Virus record (IMG/VR): IMGVR_UViG_3300010354_021123 | Coordinates: 1 to 22,780 of that record | DNA length: 22,780 nt | Direction: 5' to 3' (one strand) | Origin: a virus | Shown: positions 6,930 to 13,881 of the stretch, one piece after another | Position numbering within the stretch: position 1 is the first letter of the stretch | Layout: every line of letters starts with the position of its first letter | Made by a program: the position numbers and the translations under genes | Notes under the pieces: model-generated | The model's input: only the letters and a program-made list of their open reading frames with translations | Told to the model about the DNA's origin: nothing | Database searches by the model: none

Positions 6930-7539
6930 GAAGTTTGAAAGAGTAAATCTAATCAACCTGGATGTATTCATAACCAGAATTGATTCAATAGATAACAAAA
7001 AACTTTTAGAAGAAATAGAGTCTTCTAGCCTAGAAATACAAAATAGAGAATCAAATTCAATCTTGGATAGTGGGTCTATCACCTACCATGCTAGCTACGA
7101 GGACAGAAAGCTCGATAAAACTCTTCCTGAATGTTCCATGCTTTCAATAAAGATAGAGGATGTCGTATCGCGCATAGTCGGTAAAAAAATGCTAATAACA
7201 GAGATATGGTCCTTGACCCTAAGTGCAGGGGAATCAGTATTTCCTCATAGCCACAAATCCAATACGCACATGCACCCGATGGATTACTACTCTGTTGCTT
7301 ATTATCCAAACGCTCCTGCCGGTGGCTCAAAATTGTTTTTTGAAGCCTCATGGTGCGGAACAATGGAAAATTTAATCTCAATTTCTCCAGAGTCAGGAAT
7401 GCTGGTAATTTTTAATTCATACATACGCCACATGACCGACAGACACCGTGTAAGCGAGAACCGCGTAGTTGTTAGTGCAAATCTGAGCCCAGAATACCCA
7501 AATACAGCGCCAGTTCCGGACTGGTCAGCCTATAACTAG
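6922..7539 (+). CDS. putative 2OG-Fe(II) oxygenase, TIGR02466-like with HxH motif (paralogue 6)
   Basis: 205 aa from ATG 6922; a TTG at 6916 would add two residues. The segment THMHPMDYYSVAYYPNAP (115-132) followed by GGSKLFF matches the TIGR02466-type oxygenases, where the motif reads HxHP...SgvyYl...sGkl.f. The likely ligands are H116 and H118 plus H170 (IRHMTDRH), with R181 (ENRVVVSANL) as the 2OG ligand. A second histidine pair (PHSH, 109/111) lies just upstream, so which residues bind iron is uncertain. It has no HxD. It is translationally coupled to the oxygenase before it (8-base overlap). Confidence 0.72.
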   Translation: MNEKFERVNLINLDVFITRIDSIDNKKLLEEIESSSLEIQNRESNSILDSGSITYHASYEDRKLDKTLPECSMLSIKIEDVVSRIVGKKMLITEIWSLTLSAGESVFPHSHKSNTHMHPMDYYSVAYYPNAPAGGSKLFFEASWCGTMENLISISPESGMLVIFNSYIRHMTDRHRVSENRVVVSANLSPEYPNTAPVPDWSAYN

Positions 7540-7566
7540 GCTCCAAAAATTTACTATTATTTGACT

Positions 7567-8427
7567 ATGCCTAGAGTGATGGAAAACTTGGGTGGTGGGG
7601 TAGTCGCGTTTCATGACGCCATTGTTGTTCCATCTGCTCAAGTAATAAAAGAAATAGATGACCTTTCTGAACAGTCAATAAAACTTCAGTATGAAATAGT
7701 TTTTGACGAACATGGAGTTCCGGTCCACGCAATAAATAAAAGCGGATTTATCTACGAGCTGGACGCGATAGCAAAAACGCCAATTAGGATTCAACAGCTA
7801 TCGAATTCATTTTTTAGGGAATGCGAAGATGCTGCATACTCATGCCTGATGGAGTATGTCGAAATGTTTCCAGCAATACTCCAGTGCCTGTGGTGGAGGA
7901 GCGAAGGGCATGCACTAAAATACCCAACCGGCTCAAAGCTTGGATTTCACTGTGATAATGATGTGAACTACAGGTATGGGCAGATTCCCCAATTTGAACA
8001 TGCCACTAGAAACGTAATAAGCGTAATTGTCTACATAAACAGCCATGTTGATAACGGGGTTAATGAACATAGTTTTTCCGGTGGGGAAATGGTTATACCG
8101 TATTTTGACCTCACCATAAAGCCAAAGAGCGGCACAATCCTATTTATGCCAGCCAACTACATGGGCGCTCACGAAATAATGGAAATAACATCAGGGTCTA
8201 GGTATTCGTATTTGATGTGGTTTGCACAAGGCTCACCGGACGAGCCAAAGGGAATATCCCCACAGGAGCCATCAGATTCACATAGGGAGCATGTAGGCGG
8301 TCAGTGGTGGATGCCAACTATAGTGGAAGACTATGAGAGATATCTTGTGGAAAAATATGGTAGCGACGGCAATATGCCAATCGGCGTCGCTCCATTTAAG
8401 TCAAGAAAAAATGACCATAAGCACTAA
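7567..8427 (+). CDS. 2OG-Fe(II) oxygenase, long subfamily (paralogue 7)
   Basis: 286 aa. First plus-strand member of a subfamily that opens with LGGGVVAFHDAI (8-19) and carries a 'WW..xGH..xY' element (LWWRSEGHALKY, 108-119) before the metal site. H128 and D130 (FHCDNDVNY), H202 (AHEIME) and R212 (GSRYSYLMWF) complete the active site. A C-terminal extension ends in WWMPTIVEDYERYLVEKYG, also seen in the minus-strand paralogues. Start ATG 7567 is preferred to TTG 7561 because it aligns with paralogues. No Shine-Dalgarno is visible; TACTAT (7552-7557) lies 9 bases upstream. Confidence 0.9.
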   Translation: MPRVMENLGGGVVAFHDAIVVPSAQVIKEIDDLSEQSIKLQYEIVFDEHGVPVHAINKSGFIYELDAIAKTPIRIQQLSNSFFRECEDAAYSCLMEYVEMFPAILQCLWWRSEGHALKYPTGSKLGFHCDNDVNYRYGQIPQFEHATRNVISVIVYINSHVDNGVNEHSFSGGEMVIPYFDLTIKPKSGTILFMPANYMGAHEIMEITSGSRYSYLMWFAQGSPDEPKGISPQEPSDSHREHVGGQWWMPTIVEDYERYLVEKYGSDGNMPIGVAPFKSRKNDHKH

Positions 8428-8434
8428 TTGAAAC

Positions 8435-9325
8435 ATGCTATTCAACGACGTATCAGCGGAGCATCTTGGAGGCGGTGTCGTCGTGTTTCGCCACGCCATC
8501 GAACTTGACTGGGATAAAGCAAACCGAATCGCAAAAGAAATTGTCGACAGGGAAGTCGAGGAGATGTACCAGCCCGCAGTAAACCCAGATACCGGGCAGG
8601 AGGAATACGTAAATAAAAGCGGATACTTTTTCTCTAAAAATGGCATTGACAAAATGCCCAAAAGAGGCTCTAGGGTTCATCAGGACAGGCGGCCAGAGGT
8701 GGTCGAATTGTTCGAGTTTATTGAAGAGGCAAAAGATAAGTACCTTTACAAATATATGCACATGTTCCCATTGGCATTTAAGAACATTTGGTGGAAAGTA
8801 AAAGGCCACCTGGTGAACTACTCGTCCAGTTGTGGTGGATACATCGGGGAGCATAGTGATACGAGTGTTGATTATTTCTATGGGGTTCCACACCCACAGC
8901 ACCAACTTGCCTCCAGAAACACTCTTTCATGTCTGGTTTATTTTGGGAACTGTGTTGACGGTTCTGAACTTAATGAATTCGGCGAATTCACCGGAGGGCA
9001 CCACAAATTCACGTACCTTGATATCGATTATGTCCCAAAACGTGGAGATATCCTGATGTTTCCATCAAATTACATGGCGGCACATGAAGTAACTCCAGTC
9101 GAATCTGGAGACAGATATACCTACCTGGGTTGGTATGCCCACGGAACACCAAACCCCGAGGTTAACGAAGAGGTGGAGGACCCGTTGCTTAACCCGGAAA
9201 AAGCAGCTATTTCGTCAAACGTATATATCCCGTATATACGAGAAAAGTTTCTTGCCTATCTCGATTCGGTCAACGAAGATAAATCCTCCAAAACTTACAG
9301 ACTGGCACTCGGTGAACACGCATGA
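8435..9325 (+). CDS. 2OG-Fe(II) oxygenase, long subfamily (paralogue 8)
   Basis: 296 aa. N-terminal HLGGGVVVFRHAIEL (10-24), NKSGYFFSKNG (60-70), FPLAFKNIWWKVKGHLVNY (111-129), then the metal site H140 and D142 (GEHSDTSVDY), H217 (AAHEVTP) and R227 (GDRYTYLGWYAHG). PKRGDILMFPSNYMAAHE is the conserved inner-strand turn. The NKSG block is shared with the gene at 7567 (NKSGFIYE), so these two are the closest pair on the plus strand. It begins 7 bases after the previous stop and ends in an ATGA overlap with the next oxygenase. Confidence 0.92.
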   Translation: MLFNDVSAEHLGGGVVVFRHAIELDWDKANRIAKEIVDREVEEMYQPAVNPDTGQEEYVNKSGYFFSKNGIDKMPKRGSRVHQDRRPEVVELFEFIEEAKDKYLYKYMHMFPLAFKNIWWKVKGHLVNYSSSCGGYIGEHSDTSVDYFYGVPHPQHQLASRNTLSCLVYFGNCVDGSELNEFGEFTGGHHKFTYLDIDYVPKRGDILMFPSNYMAAHEVTPVESGDRYTYLGWYAHGTPNPEVNEEVEDPLLNPEKAAISSNVYIPYIREKFLAYLDSVNEDKSSKTYRLALGEHA

Positions 9326-10050
9326 AAATAATGCATCTAGGCTCTGGGATAGTTTTCATCAAAAACATCATCGACCTTACGGAAGATGACGAGAAGGAAA
9401 TTAGGTCGCTTTTTTATTCAACGGCACCTCAGGGGTATTCGGTTGTAGATGGAAAAACGATTAGCGATGGCGGCTATGAATTTGATGAAATAGGCAAGGC
9501 AAAGGCCCCACTTCGATATACAGATATGTCCAAATTCGGGCTCGCAGAGAAGTTGCGTGGCGCAATATATCGTGGCGCGGTCGAGTATTGCAAGGTGTTT
9601 CCGGTTGCCGCAGAGTGCATAACCGGACACACGGATGGATACATGATTAGGTATGTTCCAGGAAACGACATGGGGCCGCACTCGGATTGCAATATTCCAT
9701 ACAAGCCTGGGACGCTCGAGCCACTAGTAATTAGCCCGGCATTCAATACCCTAACCACATCGATATTTTTAAATAATGACTATGAGGGCGGCGACGTAAT
9801 GTTCCGAATCTGGGGGATAACTGTCAAACCAGAGATTGGCTCTGCGTTGATATATCCTTCAAATTTTATTGGATGTCACGAAGTTGGCGAAGTCACCGCA
9901 GGCGAAAGATGGGCATTTCTTAGCTGGTTCTACCACGGCAACGGCCAGGAGAATAAACCAAATGCCATGGAATGGGTCCAGCAGTTCAGGTCGGATGTCA
10001 GCTTTGGAAACGCAATGCAAAAAACGGTGCTCGTTGGAGAAGTCGACTAA
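9322..10050 (+). CDS. 2OG-Fe(II) oxygenase, long subfamily, shortened ends (paralogue 9)
   Basis: 242 aa. It keeps the subfamily opening (HLGSGIVFIKNII, 5-17) and the core: H120 and D122 (GPHSDCNIPY), NNDYEGGDVMF (151-161), H186 (GCHEVGE) and R196 (GERWAFLSWFYHG). Compared with the other long members, the N-terminal and C-terminal extensions are reduced and the WW element is replaced by TGHTDGYMIRY. Start is ATG 9322 in an ATGA overlap. Its TAA lies within the stop region of the opposing dehydrogenase gene, so the two transcription units meet tail to tail with no spacer. Confidence 0.92.
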   Translation: MKIMHLGSGIVFIKNIIDLTEDDEKEIRSLFYSTAPQGYSVVDGKTISDGGYEFDEIGKAKAPLRYTDMSKFGLAEKLRGAIYRGAVEYCKVFPVAAECITGHTDGYMIRYVPGNDMGPHSDCNIPYKPGTLEPLVISPAFNTLTTSIFLNNDYEGGDVMFRIWGITVKPEIGSALIYPSNFIGCHEVGEVTAGERWAFLSWFYHGNGQENKPNAMEWVQQFRSDVSFGNAMQKTVLVGEVD

Positions 10051-10589
10051 AAAAGCCTGCCAAATTTGGTTCGGTTCAAAGACTTAGCCGATTCTGGGCA
10101 AATATGGGTTTTCCATAATCCATCAGAAAATAGAAGCTCTACAATTTTTGCCGATTTCCAATTTCCAGAAAGATACAGATTTCTTACATCCTCGCCACCA
10201 CCCTGGTCATACCCAAGTGGATACCCCCTGAACAGGGCTTCGACATACTCGACATTTGCCGAGTCTGCAATGCGGGAAATATGTAATTCAGATGCCTCGC
10301 CATGAAGATTATTGCCATCCACATATATGCCTTTATACCCGAGCTCAGCGGCAATCTCTATTGTGTCTTCAGCTATCCCTCCCCTGCCAATACAAAACAC
10401 GATTTGAGAAGAAGAAAATACGTCTTGAATTGATGGATGCTCTACTGTCCCAACCATTTCTCTTGCTGGGACAACGGTTGATTCGGAACGCCCAAAACCA
10501 CTCCAGTGGACGACATGCCCTGCCGCAATCATGCTTGAGGCAATGGTTCTTCCCATTGCGCCCATAGATACTATGCCGACTTGTCGCAT
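10047..10589 (-). CDS. NAD-binding domain of a beta-hydroxyacid dehydrogenase / 6PGDH-like protein, C-terminal domain missing
   Basis: 180 aa. The N-terminus VGIVSMGAMGRTIASSMIAAGH (4-25) matches the Rossmann start of 3-hydroxyisobutyrate or 6-phosphogluconate dehydrogenase-type proteins (usual form GFIGLGxMG; here the first loop glycine is Ser8). YVDGNNLHGEASE (89-101) resembles the substrate-loop region (YVDAnaxxP/GxxxE). Family members are near 290 aa with a helical C-terminal domain carrying the catalytic lysine. This protein stops just where that domain should begin (ESAKSLNRTKFGRLF), so normal dehydrogenase activity is unlikely. It is the last gene of the minus-strand operon, 3 bases after the oxygenase at 10593-11579, and overlaps the opposing gene by 4 bases. 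Confidence 0.75.
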   Translation of the reverse strand: MRQVGIVSMGAMGRTIASSMIAAGHVVHWSGFGRSESTVVPAREMVGTVEHPSIQDVFSSSQIVFCIGRGGIAEDTIEIAAELGYKGIYVDGNNLHGEASELHISRIADSANVEYVEALFRGYPLGYDQGGGEDVRNLYLSGNWKSAKIVELLFSDGLWKTHICPESAKSLNRTKFGRLF

Positions 10590-10592
10590 TGG

Positions 10593-11579
10593 TTAGCTCT
10601 TTATATTCAGCGGGTTGACGTAACCCTTTTCACCCTCAAGATTCCTGACCAATACATCGATACGATTTATATTTTCAGCAGAATCGGGATGCTGTAGGGA
10701 TGAGTAATTTCTATATTTTTCATAGTCATCAAAAACTGTATCTATCCAGTGTGGCATGCACCAGGTCTGAACATCGCCGGGCTCTAAAACCTCAATTCGC
10801 GAATTAACATCTGGACTTCCCTGGGAAAAGAATTCGAGGTAGGCATATCTCGTGCCGCCGGTGACAGTGTTTACCCCATGCGAAGCAACGTAATTTGTAG
10901 GGAAAATTACGATGTCTCCCCGCTTTGCCTTGTGTGATATTCCCAAATATGGGAAATACAGTTCTCCACCGCTGTAATTGGTGCCATCCAGCTCCTCTGT
11001 GGTTTCAACACAGTCATTGATGTAGAGGAGTACGGCAACTGTTTGGCGAGCACCAACCTGACCGTATGGGATATACCGCTCCCCTCCAGTGGCTCTGTAG
11101 TTCGTGTCGTTGTCGTTGTGAAGACCAAGATACTTGCCCTTGTCGTACCTCAGTACGTGTCCCCGGTTTCTCCACCATATGGTTCCAACCACAAGAGGGA
11201 ACAGGTCGATGTATTTCATTAACGACTTGTAGATTGAGTCTTCCCATGAGCGAAAAATATCGACAACATTCTGCTCGGTAGAGTCTTGTACCGGCTCAAG
11301 AACTCTGACTGGAACTGCCTCTACTTGGTCTATTGAGAATTTGTTGCCGTCTTCGTTTTTTGCATAGACAACACCGTTTACATCAATGTCGTATTTCCAT
11401 CTTTGCTGGTGGGCGGCTAATGCATTCTTGTCAATCCAGGACGACATGAGAGGTAGGTCGACATTTACGGCGTCGTGGAAAACAACAACCCCTCCGCCGA
11501 GGTCGGTAAACTTGAGGTTGAATATTTCCTCAAGGACCTCATCGGTCATTTCTGGAGTATCTACTTCATATCGTTTCAA
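10593..11579 (-). CDS. 2OG-Fe(II) oxygenase, long subfamily (paralogue 10)
   Basis: 328 aa. DLGGGVVVFHDAV (26-38), FPLVVGTIWWRNRGHVLRY (127-145), H154 and D156 (GLHNDNDTNY), H234 (ASHGVN) and R244 (GTRYAYLEFF) define an intact active site. ELDGTNYSGGELYFPYLGI is the conserved core strand. The C-terminal extension TWCMPHWIDTVFDDYEKY is shared almost motif for motif with the next upstream gene. It begins inside the end of that gene (14-base overlap), so the pair is a tandem duplication that has since diverged. It lies at the 3' end of the tail operon. Confidence 0.93.
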   Translation of the reverse strand: MKRYEVDTPEMTDEVLEEIFNLKFTDLGGGVVVFHDAVNVDLPLMSSWIDKNALAAHQQRWKYDIDVNGVVYAKNEDGNKFSIDQVEAVPVRVLEPVQDSTEQNVVDIFRSWEDSIYKSLMKYIDLFPLVVGTIWWRNRGHVLRYDKGKYLGLHNDNDTNYRATGGERYIPYGQVGARQTVAVLLYINDCVETTEELDGTNYSGGELYFPYLGISHKAKRGDIVIFPTNYVASHGVNTVTGGTRYAYLEFFSQGSPDVNSRIEVLEPGDVQTWCMPHWIDTVFDDYEKYRNYSSLQHPDSAENINRIDVLVRNLEGEKGYVNPLNIKS

Positions 11580-12564
11580 TTTGATTCACCTCTTGCGCAA
11601 TGTGTGTTTCGCCGTACTGCGTTACACATCTATTCTGGAACACGGGATTGGCTCCCAGTTCCAAGTCTGGCGTTGGGTGTGACCAAATTGAGTACTCTGA
11701 TTTGCAATAGCGCTCGTAGTCATCATAGATGTCATCGAACCAAACTGGCTCACACCATTGATAGCTTGAATCTTTTTCTTTAATTCTGATATTTGCCTGA
11801 GCGTCGGTTCCACCTTGGCCAAAGAATGATAGGTAGGCATACCTAACACCACCCTCCATTTTGGTCACTCCATGGGCACAAATGTAGTTTGTTGGGAACA
11901 TGATTATGTCCCCCTTTTGTGGCTTGTAGTCGATTCCAAGATAAGCAAACTTTAGGTGCCCGCCGGCAAAATTCGTTCCGTCCAATTCTTCTTTGGCGTC
12001 AACACAATCATTGAAATATGCAAGAGCACCTGCGGTTTGCCTGAGAGCAACCTGCCCTCTGGGCATGTATCTGACGCCCTGGGTGACCTTATAGTTTGTG
12101 TCGTTGTCCTGGTGCCAGCCCAGGATGCCGCCTCCCTCGTATCTGAGCACATGCCCCCTGGTTCTCCACCATAGGCTCCCGACTATGAGCGGGAACATGT
12201 CTGTATATCTGATTAGGCACTTATAAATGGCGTTTTCAAGCTCTGTAAAGTACGCCCTGGTATATTCATCGGTTTCGTCATTAACGGGCTCCAGAAGCCT
12301 CACAGGCGCGTCTGGGACGTCTTCTAGGCGATACCTGAAGCCGTCTTCGTTTATGCCGTATTCGACCCCATCTTCGCCAGTCACATACTCCCATCTCGAC
12401 TCATGTGCCTTGGCCGCGCATTCGTCAATATGTTGCAAGATTCTTTCGTCAACAATAAATGCGTTCTTGAATACAACAATCCCGTTTCCAAGGTCCTCCA
12501 CTACGAGTTGCGATATTTCCAAGAGTTCCTTGTCGCCAATTATCGGTGTTGACGGCATTCCCAT
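11566..12564 (-). CDS. 2OG-Fe(II) oxygenase, long subfamily (paralogue 11)
   Basis: 332 aa from ATG 12564. An in-frame ATG at 12606 would overlap the peroxidase-like gene by 40 bases; the downstream start leaves a 2-base gap and an N-terminus the same length as its paralogue. Key elements: DLGNGIVVFKNAF (24-36), FPLIVGSLWWRTRGHVLRY (124-142), H151 and D153 (GWHQDNDTNY), H231 (CAHGVT) and R241 (GVRYAYLSFFGQG), then YQWCEPVWFDDIYDDYERY. Nearest relative in the window is the gene at 10593-11579. Substrate unknown. Confidence 0.92.
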   Translation of the reverse strand: MGMPSTPIIGDKELLEISQLVVEDLGNGIVVFKNAFIVDERILQHIDECAAKAHESRWEYVTGEDGVEYGINEDGFRYRLEDVPDAPVRLLEPVNDETDEYTRAYFTELENAIYKCLIRYTDMFPLIVGSLWWRTRGHVLRYEGGGILGWHQDNDTNYKVTQGVRYMPRGQVALRQTAGALAYFNDCVDAKEELDGTNFAGGHLKFAYLGIDYKPQKGDIIMFPTNYICAHGVTKMEGGVRYAYLSFFGQGGTDAQANIRIKEKDSSYQWCEPVWFDDIYDDYERYCKSEYSIWSHPTPDLELGANPVFQNRCVTQYGETHIAQEVNQIETI

Positions 12565-12566
12565 AA

Positions 12567-13190
12567 TCAACCGACCAAAAAGGAAACTGCTTCCATGACC
12601 GTCCATGAAGAACCAGCAGCAAGTGGTTTTGTTGCAAGTGGCAGGTCAGCCCAGTTAAATCTTCCGACTTGTTGCCCGTCTCGACTTACTAGAAACTTTT
12701 CATAGTTATGGGGGATTCGCATTATTGCTTGTCCTGCAAGATTTTGCCCAACAGCGGCATTGTGTGAACCATCAGCTTTGTTGTCGTCAAAGGAACGAAC
12801 TAGGTCGCCTTTAACAAAGCTCCAAATTTTGTGTTCGTTTGGTCCGTTAACCTCTATCTTCTCGGTGATTGGAAAAGAAACAAACGGGTAGGCCTCGGAA
12901 ACAAACTGCGAAATTTGCTCATTTGGAGATGGCTCCATTTCCCCAAATTGGTTACACGGAAACGCAACCACACTAAATCCCTTATCGGCAAACTTTTCAT
13001 GAAGTTGCTGCAACTCCCATAGCTGCCGAGATGCCCGAGCGTACGACCAAACTGGACTACATTTTGGCGAGTATCCAGCCTTGGATACAATGTTCACAAA
13101 CAGGCAGACTTTCCCGCGGACTAAGTCCATCACATTGTGTGAACCGTCGACAGATGTGATTGGGATATCAAAAACAGAACGATGACTCAT
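12567..13190 (-). CDS. glutathione-peroxidase-like protein lacking the peroxidatic cysteine
   Basis: 207 aa, thioredoxin-fold glutathione peroxidase family. VRGKVCLFVNIVSKAGY (24-40) aligns with the family's GKVlLiVNvASxCGxT, and FPCNQFGEMEPSPNEQI (77-93) is near perfect. The peroxidatic Cys (or Sec) is A38 (codon GCT, so not a selenocysteine UGA). The usual WNF motif is HNYEKF (161-166), so the catalytic Trp is also replaced, while Q81 and N162 remain. About 13 residues are inserted after position 43 (CSPVWSYARASRQ), including C44, which could take over thiol chemistry. Classic peroxidase activity is therefore doubtful. The gene overlaps the previous one by ATGA and precedes two oxygenases. 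Confidence 0.85.
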   Translation of the reverse strand: MSHRSVFDIPITSVDGSHNVMDLVRGKVCLFVNIVSKAGYSPKCSPVWSYARASRQLWELQQLHEKFADKGFSVVAFPCNQFGEMEPSPNEQISQFVSEAYPFVSFPITEKIEVNGPNEHKIWSFVKGDLVRSFDDNKADGSHNAAVGQNLAGQAIMRIPHNYEKFLVSRDGQQVGRFNWADLPLATKPLAAGSSWTVMEAVSFLVG

Positions 13191-13486
13191 ATTTTCACCC
13201 CCTGAAGAGCTATAACCGCATATTCGCCAATTTTTGCAGTTCCGCTAAGTGATTTACCCGAGGACTGAAAATCCATTACAAAATCCACGCTCATCGGTAT
13301 TTCCGTCCGTCCGGAAATGCTCACAACAATCAAATCGTCTTGTTTGGTTATTTGCGCACCGCTGAAAGCAACAGACCCCCGGTCATGCGAAATGGCACCA
13401 GAGCCAGCGCCATATAGGCGCAGGTTGTAGGTTTCTTTGCCAAGGGGCGATGTGGCTGTTATGAACCAAATTCCAATTAAATCCAT
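13187..13486 (-). CDS. small beta-rich hypothetical protein (lipocalin-like strand pattern)
   Basis: 99 aa. The alternating pattern GIWFITATSPLGKETYNLRL...GAGSGAISHDRGSV... ending in GTAKIGEYAVIALQGVKI suggests a small beta-barrel. It resembles the roughly 95-residue 'GtWdl...tPlG...l.l..dG.G...G...' modules found in some bacterial proteins, but I cannot name a family with confidence. It starts at ATG 13486 and its TGA overlaps the ATG of the peroxidase-like gene (ATGA), so the two are translationally coupled. No signal peptide. Confidence 0.7.
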   Translation of the reverse strand: MDLIGIWFITATSPLGKETYNLRLYGAGSGAISHDRGSVAFSGAQITKQDDLIVVSISGRTEIPMSVDFVMDFQSSGKSLSGTAKIGEYAVIALQGVKI

Positions 13487-13492
13487 AAACGG

Positions 13493-13501
13493 ATACTAGC
13501 A
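13493..13501 (-). promoter_or_regulatory. possible extended -10 element (TGCTAGTAT) close to the start at 13486
   Basis: In the 68-base gap 13487-13554 the minus strand reads TGCTAGTAT, fitting TGnTAnnnT, ending 6 bases before the ATG at 13486. If used, the transcript would be nearly leaderless. No good -35 and no Shine-Dalgarno at normal spacing are seen. It would allow expression of the peroxidase, oxygenase and dehydrogenase block apart from the tail genes. Confidence 0.22.
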
Positions 13502-13554
13502 CTCCGTCCGCTTGTCATAAATCCCATATTGGGGCTTAGCGGAAGGACGTATTG

Positions 13555-13878
13555 CTATTCTGGCGCTTGTTCAGATGCCGCTTTTTGAGCAAGATAATTT
13601 CTGTATTGTCCGTCAAAAACACGGTAATACATTCCGGCGTTTTGATATGCGGTCAGTCGCACGCTGTAGGGCTGCGAATTCATATCCTCAATCAACGCCT
13701 CTGACCAGCCCTGGGCAGCGGCAATCATCCCATTCGCTATGTGAACTTTTAGCTCCGGGATAAATGTGTCATGTGCTTCCGCTATTTCAATCAGTTCTGG
13801 AACTTCCTGAAGAGTGAGTATTGCATCTTCAGTCTTAATTAGCGGACCGTTTGCTGTTGCAATGATTTCAAATGACAT
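13555..13878 (-). CDS. hypothetical protein
   Basis: 107 aa, not recognised. It starts ATG 13878, three bases after the stop of the 54-residue Cys-cluster gene. The N-terminus looks beta-like (FEIIATANGPLIKTEDAILTL). The rest is helical with an amphipathic pattern and aromatic residues (SVRLTAYQNAGMYYRVFDGQYRNYLAQKAASEQ). Position just downstream of tail fibre genes suggests a virion or fibre-associated role, which is inference only. Confidence 0.65.
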   Translation of the reverse strand: MSFEIIATANGPLIKTEDAILTLQEVPELIEIAEAHDTFIPELKVHIANGMIAAAQGWSEALIEDMNSQPYSVRLTAYQNAGMYYRVFDGQYRNYLAQKAASEQAPE

Positions 13879-13881
13879 GGT

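Noticed and set aside
8453-8905. 150-codon open frame on the minus strand inside the oxygenase at 8435
   Set aside because: It is antisense to a well-supported gene with intact motifs; its translation looks random with no known motif.
57-12564. DNA base modification (TET/JBP-like) as the role of the oxygenases
   Set aside because: The proteins show the prolyl-4-hydroxylase-type core (YLND-x-(Y/F)-x-GG, PGD-x-x-FPS) rather than TET/JBP signatures, and no glycosyltransferase or nucleotide-modifying partner is in the window; not excluded, but not supported.
12565-12606. Upstream ATG for the oxygenase at 11566
   Set aside because: It would overlap the peroxidase-like gene by 40 bases and extend beyond the length of its close paralogue.
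12567-13190. Possible selenoprotein form of the glutathione-peroxidase-like gene
   Set aside because: The codon at the peroxidatic position (13077-13079, minus) is GCT for Ala, not TGA, and no SECIS-like element was looked for beyond that.
13487-13554. Possible terminator hairpin (TCCGCT / AGCGGA)
   Set aside because: The six-base arms are separated by a loop of about 27 bases, with no following T run on either strand.
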